Positions 1 to 6,858 of a DNA stretch of 52,073 nucleotides are shown in pieces. The stretch comes from Candidatus Saganbacteria bacterium. Its GTDB lineage: Bacteria; Margulisbacteria; WOR-1; JAPLLA01. The DNA lies in contig JAPLLA010000018.1 in NCBI GenBank assembly GCA_026387795.1, forward strand, positions 1 to 52,073, given 5' to 3'. The notes beneath the pieces were generated by a model that saw nothing but the letters and a program-made list of their open reading frames with translations, did no database searches and had not been told where the DNA came from. Within the stretch, counting starts at the first letter, position 1; every line of letters starts with the position of its first letter. The translations under genes and the position numbers were made by a program.

Positions 1-551
1 CCGCATCCGCATTCCATGGCCTTTAATGCGGAACCTTTAATAATCGGGGTTTGGTCGCCAGGGAAATCGTACTTTTTAAGCAGATCCCTGGTTTCTACCT
101 CTACCAGTTCAATCAGTTCTTTGTCGTCTACCATATCTACTTTGTTTAAGAACACAATCATGGAAGGTACGTTAACTTGGTGAGCAAGCAGGATATGTTC
201 TCTGGTTTGAGGCATGGGACCGTCTGCAGCGGAAACAACCAGGATTGCTCCATCCATTTGAGCTGCGCCTACGATCATGTTTTTAACAAAGTCGGCATGG
301 CCCGGGCAGTCGATGTGTGCATAGTGTCTTTTGTCTGTTTCGTATTCCACGTGTGCAATAGCAATGGTAATACCACGCGCTTTTTCTTCTGGTGCGGAGT
401 CGATCTGGTCAAAGGCTTTGGCTTGGGCCATTCCTTTGGTTGACAGATATTTGGTAATGGCAGACGTTAAAGTTGTCTTACCATGATCCACGTGCCCAAT
501 GGTCCCTACGTTCAAATGCGGCTTCCCTCTAACAAACTTTTCTCTGGTCAT
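1..551 (-). CDS. tuf: Elongation factor Tu, N-terminal part (cut by window edge)
   Basis: GTPase that delivers aminoacyl-tRNA to the ribosome. The minus strand reads [20 protein letters not shown] and shows all the G motifs: GHVDHGKT (G1), DCPGH (G3), NKVD (G4) and a SAL-type G5. About 183 residues are visible, covering most of the GTP-binding domain; the C-terminal part lies outside the window, so the ORF track missed it. The ATG at 549-551 follows a GGGGAGG ribosome binding site at a normal distance. It lies just downstream of tRNA-Thr on the same strand, recalling the thrT-tufB arrangement of proteobacteria. A sigma-70-like promoter sits between the two. Confidence 0.97.
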   Translation of the reverse strand, partial: MTREKFVRGKPHLNVGTIGHVDHGKTTLTSAITKYLSTKGMAQAKAFDQIDSAPEEKARGITIAIAHVEYETDKRHYAHIDCPGHADFVKNMIVGAAQMDGAILVVSAADGPMPQTREHILLAHQVNVPSMIVFLNKVDMVDDKELIELVEVETRDLLKKYDFPGDQTPIIKGSALKAMECGC

Positions 552-584
552 TTTTATTACCTCCCCAAATAGATTGTGCGAGAA

Positions 585-614
585 ATTATACTATACATTG
601 CAAAAGGTTTGCAA
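585..614 (-). promoter_or_regulatory. Putative sigma-70 promoter of tuf
   Basis: On the minus strand, TTGCAA (609-614), an 18-bp spacer and a perfect TATAAT (585-590) precede tuf. Unlike several other genes in the window, this promoter leaves an untranslated leader of about 27 nt carrying a clear Shine-Dalgarno. Confidence 0.6.
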
Positions 615-648
615 GCATCAAAAAAGCCCGCTACTTTATGAGAGCAAA

Positions 649-720
649 GCCCGCGGCCGGAATTGAACCGGCGACCTTTTCCTTACCATGGAAATGCTCT
701 ACCTGCTGAGCTACACGGGC
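649..720 (-). tRNA. tRNA-Thr (anticodon GGT)
   Basis: The minus strand folds as a full cloverleaf. The acceptor arms are GCCCGTG and CGCGGGC, the D stem is GCTC/GAGC, and the anticodon stem TTTCC/GGAAA closes the loop ATGGTAA, which gives anticodon GGT (Thr, codons ACC/ACU). The T arm GCCGG/CCGGC carries the TTCAATT loop. CCA is not encoded. It lies about 100 bp upstream of tuf on the same strand. Confidence 0.95.
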
Positions 721-823
721 GTAACGCTAGGGGAGAATTATATAATATTTATTTGAAAAACTCACGTGTTTTAATGGAGAGGAAACTTTTGATTGTAATG
801 AGTGGGGCATAGAGGTGTAATTT

Positions 824-1978
824 TTAAAGAACAGGCTTAGATTGTCCCAGTAAGGCAGGTAGCTCCTTAAGAGCGGTTTCAAGTGGAACAACATCAATTT
901 GCCCTTCCCGCATTCTTCTCTCCCCGCCATAAATAAAAAATGCTTTTGCCATAGGATAATCTTTTAAAAATGCTTTTAACCCAGAGAGAACATTGCCAGA
1001 AACTTTACCGGTCCTTTTTACTTCAAAAGCAAAAATCCCTTTAGCCCCATATAGCACAAAGTCAACCTCAAGGTTGTTGGCAGTTCTCCAATAATATATT
1101 TGGTAGCCTAAGCCGAGGCAATCATTTATAGCTTTTAGCTCTTGGAAAAGAAGGGATTCAAATGCGATGCCCTCTGCTTCTTCCGGAACGTCAAGCGGTC
1201 CCATGGGCCGCAAAGTCCGGTAAAGGCCAACATCAAAAAAATAAAACTTAGGGTGGACCACAATCCGTCTTTTGGCTTTTTTGGCAAAAACAGGCAGCCG
1301 GTAGCCGATCAGCAAATCTTCCAAAATAGCAAAATAATCCTCGACGACCTTTCTTCCTACGGCACAATCCCGTGCTACAGAAGAGAGGCTTAAGGTTGAA
1401 CCTTGAGAAAAGCTTGCTGCTTCTAGGAACCTGGAAAAAGCGCTTAAATTTCTAGTTAAGCCTTCTTGTTGGATTTCTTCCCGCAGATATGCGCCAACAT
1501 AGCTTTCAAGAAAAGCCTTTGGGTCGGATTCAAGATATGCGGCAGGCAAGTGGCCGTAGCGTAAAGAATGCTTTAAGTCAAAATCTTTTCCCAATTCAAT
1601 GGTAGTTAACTGGTGCATGGAGTAAGCCAGGGCCCTGCCGCCAAGCAGGTTATATCCTTTTCTGCGTATTTTTCTGGCGCTGGAGCCCGTAAGCACAAAG
1701 CGGTATCGGCGTTTTTCAATTAACCGGTGCACTTCATTTAAAAGCTCCGGGACCCTTTGTATTTCATCCAACACAATCCAATCGTCGAATTTAAGGGGGA
1801 TAAGGCTTTCGAGCCTCTGGGGGCTTGCCAGCAAGTCATTAAAAAGCTCGGATTCCAGCAAGTCTAAATAAAGAGCTTTTGGGAAAACGGTTTTTACCCA
1901 GGTTGTTTTGCCTGTCCCGCGGGGGCCAAACAAGAAGAAGCTTTTGTCTTTAGGTGGGCGAAGCAATCTGGAATACAT
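824..1978 (-). CDS. AAA+ ATPase with DUF4143 domain
   Basis: Predicted P-loop ATPase of 384 aa with no firmly known role. Family members are scattered accessory genes. Walker A is GPRGTGKT (about residues 18-25), Walker B lies in WIVLDEIQR, a sensor-like LTGSSARK follows, and the C-terminal DUF4143 half ends in a nuclease-like stretch (LEVDFVLYG then FAFEVKRTG). The ATG lies six bases after a TAAAAT -10 box with no Shine-Dalgarno, so a leaderless message is likely. A perfect palindrome covers the -35 box. It stands alone between tRNA-Thr/tuf and pyrE. About 100 bp downstream, up to the tRNA, show nothing I can identify. Confidence 0.85.
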   Translation of the reverse strand: MYSRLLRPPKDKSFFLFGPRGTGKTTWVKTVFPKALYLDLLESELFNDLLASPQRLESLIPLKFDDWIVLDEIQRVPELLNEVHRLIEKRRYRFVLTGSSARKIRRKGYNLLGGRALAYSMHQLTTIELGKDFDLKHSLRYGHLPAAYLESDPKAFLESYVGAYLREEIQQEGLTRNLSAFSRFLEAASFSQGSTLSLSSVARDCAVGRKVVEDYFAILEDLLIGYRLPVFAKKAKRRIVVHPKFYFFDVGLYRTLRPMGPLDVPEEAEGIAFESLLFQELKAINDCLGLGYQIYYWRTANNLEVDFVLYGAKGIFAFEVKRTGKVSGNVLSGLKAFLKDYPMAKAFFIYGGERRMREGQIDVVPLETALKELPALLGQSKPVL

Positions 1979-1984
1979 GGTTCC

Positions 1985-2012
1985 ATTTTACATTGTTTTT
2001 TGGAGTTGTCAA
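1985..2012 (-). promoter_or_regulatory. Putative sigma-70 promoter of the DUF4143 ATPase
   Basis: Minus strand TTGACA (2007-2012), a 16-bp spacer and TAAAAT (1985-1990). The start codon follows after six bases, so transcription should begin at or next to the ATG. Confidence 0.6.
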
Positions 2013-2017
2013 CTCCA
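2001..2017. promoter_or_regulatory. Palindromic operator candidate over the -35 box
   Basis: TGGAGTTG-T-CAACTCCA is a perfect 8+8 bp palindrome with a 1-bp centre. It contains the whole -35 hexamer of the DUF4143 ATPase gene, so a bound protein would block RNA polymerase. The regulator is not identified. Confidence 0.55.
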
Positions 2018-2029
2018 TTTTGCAAAGAG

Positions 2030-2560
2030 CTAAAAGAACTCGCATTTTTTAAAAAGAGGAACAAACGGATAATTTGCCAAGGCTTCGGTCCCGCCTTCTT
2101 CGCGGTCTACCAAGGCCATAACCTTTACAACCTTACATCCAATTTCTTCTACTGCTTTAATTGCCTTTAAAGTTGATTCTGCGGTTGTAATAACATCATC
2201 TACAATAATTACTTTCCATCCTAGCTCAATAATCCCTTCAATGCTTTTCTTTAGTCCGTGTCCTTTTGCTTCTTTGCGGACCATAAAAGAAAAGAGCGGC
2301 CTGGGTAAATCTTTTGATAAAACAGAAACTACAGCTGCAATTGGATCTGCGCCCATTGTCAAACCGCCAATAGCATCTGCTTCTAAGTTTTTAATTTCTT
2401 CCAACATAAGGCTTCCCATAAGATAAGAGCCGTAAGGGTGGCAAGTAGCTTGCTTGGCGTCAAAATAAAAATTAGACTTCTTCCCTGAAGAGAGAGTAAA
2501 CTCGCCGATTTTTACGGCTTTTTCTTTTAAAAGGGTGAACAGCTCATCGCGCTTTGACAT
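2030..2560 (-). CDS. pyrE: Orotate phosphoribosyltransferase
   Basis: Makes orotidine 5'-monophosphate from orotate and PRPP in pyrimidine synthesis. The 176 aa carry the PRPP-binding signature VIIVDDVITTAES (about residues 118-130) and the basic flexible loop RKEAKGHG. The N-terminal LSSGKKSNFYFD pattern is typical of the family. Length is normal for a short bacterial PyrE. The ATG at 2558-2560 lies ten bases after a TATACT box with no Shine-Dalgarno, so the message is probably leaderless. No other pyr gene except pyrH lies in the window. Confidence 0.95.
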   Translation of the reverse strand: MSKRDELFTLLKEKAVKIGEFTLSSGKKSNFYFDAKQATCHPYGSYLMGSLMLEEIKNLEADAIGGLTMGADPIAAVVSVLSKDLPRPLFSFMVRKEAKGHGLKKSIEGIIELGWKVIIVDDVITTAESTLKAIKAVEEIGCKVVKVMALVDREEGGTEALANYPFVPLFKKCEFF

Positions 2561-2570
2561 AACGCATGGA

Positions 2571-2600
2571 AGTATATCATGTTACTAGGATTATTGTGAA
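2571..2600 (-). promoter_or_regulatory. Putative sigma-70 promoter of pyrE
   Basis: Minus strand TTCACA (2595-2600), an 18-bp spacer and TATACT (2571-2576), ending ten bases before the pyrE ATG. The -35 box overlaps the stop region of the upstream gene. Confidence 0.5.
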
Positions 2601-2878
2601 GCAGCTTCCGGGGTACCGATCGGGACCTTTGCCCAGCCAACGTAGGTAAAATTTACAAGCCCAAGGTTAAAAGAAACTTTAAACTTGTACCAATTACGGT
2701 CTTCGGTATAGCCTAAAAGTTTGACCTCTATAGGAAATTCAAATACAACATTGCTTGCTTCAGAGGGCTCTGCGTGCAGTCTTTTTACCTGAAGGTCTGT
2801 TTCTTGCACGGCAAAAGCACTGCTGCAAAACAGGCAAAGGGCAAATATGATTATGCATATATAGGCAAAACGACGCAT
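2591..2878 (-). CDS. Small secreted protein, possibly SH3-like
   Basis: Unrecognised 95-aa protein. A signal peptide is clear: positive MRR, a hydrophobic core, then cleavage after SSAFA. The mature part of about 70 residues looks all-beta, with YTEDRNWYKFKV and a final GWAKVP reminiscent of bacterial SH3-like modules; that fold is a guess. The ATG follows a strong TAGGAGGA site. Upstream is a weaker relative of the sigma-28-like box seen elsewhere in the window. It sits between the AsmA-like gene and pyrE on the same strand. Confidence 0.6.
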   Translation of the reverse strand: MRRFAYICIIIFALCLFCSSAFAVQETDLQVKRLHAEPSEASNVVFEFPIEVKLLGYTEDRNWYKFKVSFNLGLVNFTYVGWAKVPIGTPEAASQ

Positions 2879-2896
2879 AGGGTCCTCCTATATACT

Positions 2897-2925
2897 TAAT
2901 CGTCCCCAGAAAACCTAAACTTGCA
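2897..2925 (-). promoter_or_regulatory. Weak sigma-28-like promoter candidate
   Basis: Minus strand TGCAA (2921-2925), a 16-bp spacer and GACGATTA (2897-2904), just upstream of the small secreted protein gene. It departs from the strong sites (TGAAA, N15) at one -35 base, in spacer length and in the -10 box. Confidence 0.25.
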
Positions 2926-2933
2926 ATAAACCC

Positions 2934-4640
2934 CTAATTAATAAAAGGGACTAGTTTTTCTCTTAGCTGGTCAAGAATCTGCGGAGCCAGCTTTTGGATT
3001 ACCTTGTCAACTGTTTTTTGTATTTTGGGCACAGGAACAGGATTTTTTAAAGATCCCGTAAGTTCTACTTCCAGCTCTGCCTCGCCTTGGCTGTTTTTTA
3101 GGATGCTGTATTCTTTTGGCAATTTTGCTGCGAGATCTTTGGAAAAAACGAATTTCAGATTGTTCCCTTTTTGCCAAACAAAAGCAATTAGGTCCGCGCT
3201 CCCATTAAAGGAGACCTTTATATCCGTGTCTGTTACTGAAAAGTTGGACAAAGAAAGGACCCCGGAAGAAAGGGCAGCATCGCATAGAAAATCTTTTACC
3301 GCAATGTCTTGGGCAATGGCAGGCGTCTTAAGTGCCTTTGCCACTTCTTCCAAAGAGCGCAAGTGGACAAACTTGCCGTTTTTTAAAGAAACCTTTGCTT
3401 GCAGGTTCCCGTTTCTCACAAATTGGTCAAAAGTAAAACCTTTGCCTGTTCCAGAAACAGAAAAAGAAGCTGTTCCCTGAAATTTTTCTTTCCATTCTTT
3501 TTTGTTTTCCAGGTTTAGCAGAAAGGACTCAATAAAATCCGCGGAAAAAGGAGCAACATCAAAACCATCAAACGCAAACTCCTCAACTTTGTAGCCCATT
3601 GGTGAAGAGCTTGGGACAAGAGCGCCTTTTAAAGCAAGGGTTCCTCCATAGAGAGAAAAAGGCTTTACATTTGCCAGGATCCCCTGGCTGTTAACGGAAA
3701 CATCTGCATCCACTTTTTTGATTTTTATCTTTTTGTAGTATAAGTTTAACAGGGAAAGGGTCCCTTTGGCTGAAATATTTTGTGGGATAGAAAAACCTGC
3801 TCCTTTTTCTGCTTTGCCTGGTGCGGCTGCCGCTGCTCCTACTCCAAAAATCCCGAGTAGATTGTCTACAGAAAGCTTTTCCGTGCCAAGGGCAAAATTG
3901 ACAAGATATTTCCCGTCTTTTATTTGTGCAGAAAGTGTGCCCGCAAGTTTCTCTGGACCAATTTCTATAGACAGGTTGGAAGCATCCGCTTTTTGCTCTT
4001 TTAGGTTGATCCCAATCTTGGAATTAATGGCAACCGGAATGATTTTTTCTTCTTGTATGACAAGGCAAGATGCCCCCACATTCATTGGCTTTAGAAAAGA
4101 GAGGAGGATCCCGTCGATTTTTCCTTGGATGTTTTTTACAATAGTCTTTTTAGGCTTGCCTGATGAGTAGTCGGTATAGTTAAATATCCCGTCCTTTACA
4201 GAGAGGGAAGAAATCAAAAGGTTTAAAGGAGCGGATTCTTCCTTTTTTTTCTCTGCGGCTTTGCTTAAAACCAAATTCAGGCTTCCCTTGGCATTTTTTT
4301 CTAAAGAAAACTCTGCGCCCACTACTTCTATCCCATGGATTGTGAGCTTTCTAAGCAGAAGTGCCCACAAGTTATATTTTAAGTTTATGCTTTTAACGGT
4401 TAAAAGCGGTTTTTCGGAAAATCCGGGTTGGCTGGCAACCTCAACCCCTTCAAGTTTAATGCCGGAAAAGATGTCTGTGCTGATTTTTTCGATTTTTGCC
4501 GGGGCATGGAAAGTTTCTTCCAGTTTAGCGGTTACAAAGTTTTTGACCAGGTCCAAAGGGGCAAAATAAGTGCCAATTATAAAAATAGCAGCAAAAACAA
4601 AAACGCAAAAAAGAGCAGTGAACAAAAGGATTTTTTTCAT
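2934..4640 (-). CDS. AsmA-like membrane-anchored protein
   Basis: Large envelope protein of about 568 aa. One N-terminal transmembrane segment (residues 5-27) is followed by a long beta-rich periplasmic region. The early motif DIFSGIKLEGVEV and later repeated blocks such as SVKDGIFNYTDYSSG match the AsmA family, whose members are linked to outer-membrane lipid transport. The track starts two codons upstream at a GTG; I prefer the ATG at 4638-4640, six bases after TATAAT, which suggests a leaderless message. It is divergent from the carbamate kinase gene, and the -35 boxes of the two genes overlap. Confidence 0.8.
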   Translation of the reverse strand: MKKILLFTALFCVFVFAAIFIIGTYFAPLDLVKNFVTAKLEETFHAPAKIEKISTDIFSGIKLEGVEVASQPGFSEKPLLTVKSINLKYNLWALLLRKLTIHGIEVVGAEFSLEKNAKGSLNLVLSKAAEKKKEESAPLNLLISSLSVKDGIFNYTDYSSGKPKKTIVKNIQGKIDGILLSFLKPMNVGASCLVIQEEKIIPVAINSKIGINLKEQKADASNLSIEIGPEKLAGTLSAQIKDGKYLVNFALGTEKLSVDNLLGIFGVGAAAAAPGKAEKGAGFSIPQNISAKGTLSLLNLYYKKIKIKKVDADVSVNSQGILANVKPFSLYGGTLALKGALVPSSSPMGYKVEEFAFDGFDVAPFSADFIESFLLNLENKKEWKEKFQGTASFSVSGTGKGFTFDQFVRNGNLQAKVSLKNGKFVHLRSLEEVAKALKTPAIAQDIAVKDFLCDAALSSGVLSLSNFSVTDTDIKVSFNGSADLIAFVWQKGNNLKFVFSKDLAAKLPKEYSILKNSQGEAELEVELTGSLKNPVPVPKIQKTVDKVIQKLAPQILDQLREKLVPFIN

Positions 4641-4646
4641 AAACAC

Positions 4647-4676
4647 ATTATACCAAAATTTTGTGCAGAAAGTGAA
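4647..4676 (-). promoter_or_regulatory. Putative sigma-70 promoter of the AsmA-like gene
   Basis: Minus strand TTCACT (4671-4676), an 18-bp spacer and TATAAT (4647-4652). The -35 overlaps the TGAAA box of the divergent sigma-28-like promoter, so the two are unlikely to fire together. Confidence 0.5.
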
Positions 4677-4700
4677 ATTCCGTGAGGAGGAGAACGATGT
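4673..4700 (+). promoter_or_regulatory. Sigma-28-like promoter of the carbamate kinase gene
   Basis: TGAAA (4673-4677), a 15-bp spacer and AACGATGT (4693-4700). Its -10 is the least perfect of the five strong copies in this window. The GAGGAGG within the spacer looks like a ribosome binding site but sits inside the promoter. Confidence 0.6.
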
Positions 4701-4743
4701 ATAGTTGTCGGTTTATTGTTAGTTGAATTATAGGAGGGGGAAA

Positions 4744-5934
4744 ATGGGAGTTTTTGCGCAAACAATGCATCAGGCTGGATATGTGGGGGAAATGAGCGGA
4801 AGGTGGCATGCTTTTTTAAGGAACCACGATAGACAAGAAGTCTCTTTACGTGAAATGCTTGGTTTAAGACAACGTAAAACCACAGTTATTGCAGTTGGTG
4901 GTAATTCTGTGGATGGGGCGGAAATGGAAACCGCAGATAATATCGTAAAATTTCGTGCACCAGTGGTTACCCACGGTAACGGCCCGCAAGTGGGTAAAGT
5001 TTCATTGGCAAATCCGGAGTGGTCCCTGGCTCGATGTGTTGAGCAAACACAATATGAAATAGGGGCAACCTTGACCAGAGAACTACAAGCAGCTGCAAGC
5101 AGGGCAGGGAGAACGATCGAAGTCTTAGTTGTTCCTACGCGCGTTATTGTTGATCCTAAAGATCCAGCTTTTAGTAACCCTACCAAAGGCATTGGGCTTT
5201 TTTATTCCGAAGATGAGATGCGAGCCATGGGACCATTAGAGGAAAAAGGAGATGGCTGGCATTATCTTTCGAGTAAGGATTGGCACATTAAAAAAGTTGG
5301 TAATCCTAAGGACGAAAGCAAGCCTTGGCGCAGGGTAGTAGGTTCTCCTAAGCCGCTTGCGATTCACCCAGAGGACTTGCAAGCAATTAAAGATGGAATT
5401 GCTGCAGGAAAAACAGTGATTGCTTGTGGAGGCGGTGGTGTATCCGGTTATTTTAAAGAGGGGAAATTTGTTGAAATTGATTCAGTTATAGACAAAGACT
5501 TTGCTTCTGCATTACTTGCCATGGAGCTAAGAGCAAGAGAAATGATTATTTCTACAGGGGTTAAAAGAGTTGCCCATAATTTTGGAAAACCCAATCAAGT
5601 AGATATTGCCTACTATGTGGCAGGAGATGCGGTTGAAGGGATATTGGACGGGCAGTATAAAGTCGGGCAAATGAAGGAAAAGGTTGAAGCAGGGGTTAAT
5701 GCCGTAAGAGATGGAGTCAACGTGGTTGTTATTACTGAACCGGGAGCCAACTGGCTTAGCATGGTGCAGGATCCAATTTCAGCCGAAGGAACCCTCATTA
5801 CCAGAGGACCTGATCCCAAAGGAAGACTGCGGGGGATAGGAAAACAGCTAGGGAATCTGGCTGAAGCAATTACAGGGAGCAGGCTAATTTTTCCGGACCG
5901 CTTACAACGCTGGCAAGTAACAGGCCAGAAATAA
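4744..5934 (+). CDS. Carbamate kinase family protein with N-terminal extension
   Basis: Amino-acid kinase fold enzyme, expected to interconvert carbamoyl phosphate plus ADP with carbamate plus ATP. Signatures are TVIAVGGNSV, VVTHGNGPQVG, VIACGGGGVSGY and DSVIDKDFASALLA, all typical of carbamate kinases. The protein has 396 aa against a usual 310; about 50 extra residues precede the first kinase strand. The track uses a TTG at 4723, but the ATG at 4744 directly follows TAGGAGGGGG and is the better start. No arginine deiminase or ornithine transcarbamylase gene is nearby. A sigma-28-like promoter precedes it, which is odd for a catabolic enzyme. Use as a stand-alone ATP-generating enzyme is inference. 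Confidence 0.85.
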   Translation: MGVFAQTMHQAGYVGEMSGRWHAFLRNHDRQEVSLREMLGLRQRKTTVIAVGGNSVDGAEMETADNIVKFRAPVVTHGNGPQVGKVSLANPEWSLARCVEQTQYEIGATLTRELQAAASRAGRTIEVLVVPTRVIVDPKDPAFSNPTKGIGLFYSEDEMRAMGPLEEKGDGWHYLSSKDWHIKKVGNPKDESKPWRRVVGSPKPLAIHPEDLQAIKDGIAAGKTVIACGGGGVSGYFKEGKFVEIDSVIDKDFASALLAMELRAREMIISTGVKRVAHNFGKPNQVDIAYYVAGDAVEGILDGQYKVGQMKEKVEAGVNAVRDGVNVVVITEPGANWLSMVQDPISAEGTLITRGPDPKGRLRGIGKQLGNLAEAITGSRLIFPDRLQRWQVTGQK

Positions 5935-5981
5935 AACATAGCAGCACCAAAAAACAGAGCGCAAGAATGCCCCGCTCAAAC

Positions 5982-6009
5982 TGAAATTTTCCCCTAAAAA
6001 TGTCGATAA
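5982..6009 (+). promoter_or_regulatory. Sigma-28-like promoter of the membrane protein/GH8 operon
   Basis: TGAAA (5982-5986), a 15-bp spacer and GTCGATAA (6002-6009). This is one base from the FliA -10 GCCGATAA, with the consensus spacer. Confidence 0.7.
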
Positions 6010-6060
6010 ATACATAGGAAGGCTTGCCTGTATAGGAGGGCCTTTCCAGAGGTTTATTTT

Positions 6061-6858
6061 ATGAGCATAAGATTTGCAGATCAACCATGGACTTACCGCA
6101 AGATTAAAGCGCCATTGGCAAAAGCCAACAGCGCTTTGCGGGTTGCTACGCGTGGGTGGATTAGCCTGAAAACATTGGTTTTTGTAGCAGCTTGCATAGT
6201 AGCTGGGTTGTCATATTATTTAATGTGTGGGCAACAACAGAAACCGGTAAAAGAAGAAGTTTCGGCAAGCGAGGTTTTTACTCCCGGAACAAAAATAAAA
6301 GAAAGCGCCATGGATTGCAAGGAAGTAAAAGATTTTCTGGCTAAAGCAGAAGATGATTTTGGCAGCAGAGATTGTACAGCAGCTATCACGCATTATTTGC
6401 AAGTAGCGGGTCCTGTCCCAAGTAAAAAAGGAGAGGGGGTTTTGCACGGTTGGTGGACAGCAACAAGTGGGTTAAACAGAGAAGAGCTTCCCATGGGAGC
6501 ACAAAGAATTTTTGGAAAAGAAGAAGAATATGTGGGGGGGGGATATCCCACATTGGTAGTAGACAATCTTTTCCTCTCTTTTCCTGCTGATGGAGTGATT
6601 GCTTTTGCACTTCACAATAAAGGGGACTTAGCGCAGTTTAAGGTAGAGGTGAATGGACAAGAACAGCCAACTTCCGTAGAAGGCGATCTTTCGGTTTGGC
6701 ATACAATGGGAAAAGGTGAAAAAAAAGTGGTAGTGCATGTTGATGCACAAAAACTAGAAGCAGCAGACAGCCAGTTGCTTAAGTTTGAAATTGTCTTTAA
6801 GCCCGAAACATTAAATGTAGAAGTTTCGCCTGTAAGAGTTGAAGGAGGAAAAGATTAG
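6061..6858 (+). CDS. Unrecognised single-pass membrane protein paired with GH8
   Basis: 265-aa protein with no family I recognise. A basic cytosolic tail of about 36 residues precedes one transmembrane segment (LVFVAACIVAGLSYYLM, about residues 40-56), and the remaining 200 residues should face the periplasm. The C-terminal half looks beta-rich. The ribosome binding site is only moderate (AGAGG). Its stop codon overlaps the GTG of the next gene (TAGTG), so the two are translationally coupled and probably act together, perhaps on a polysaccharide. Driven by a sigma-28-like promoter. Function unknown. Confidence 0.7.
   Translation: MSIRFADQPWTYRKIKAPLAKANSALRVATRGWISLKTLVFVAACIVAGLSYYLMCGQQQKPVKEEVSASEVFTPGTKIKESAMDCKEVKDFLAKAEDDFGSRDCTAAITHYLQVAGPVPSKKGEGVLHGWWTATSGLNREELPMGAQRIFGKEEEYVGGGYPTLVVDNLFLSFPADGVIAFALHNKGDLAQFKVEVNGQEQPTSVEGDLSVWHTMGKGEKKVVVHVDAQKLEAADSQLLKFEIVFKPETLNVEVSPVRVEGGKD

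Noticed and set aside
4697-4726. Nine-codon ORF after GAGGAGG, upstream of carbamate kinase, possible leader peptide
   Set aside because: The GAGGAGG lies in the spacer of the sigma-28-like promoter and the ATG lies within the -10 box, so it would not be in the transcript.
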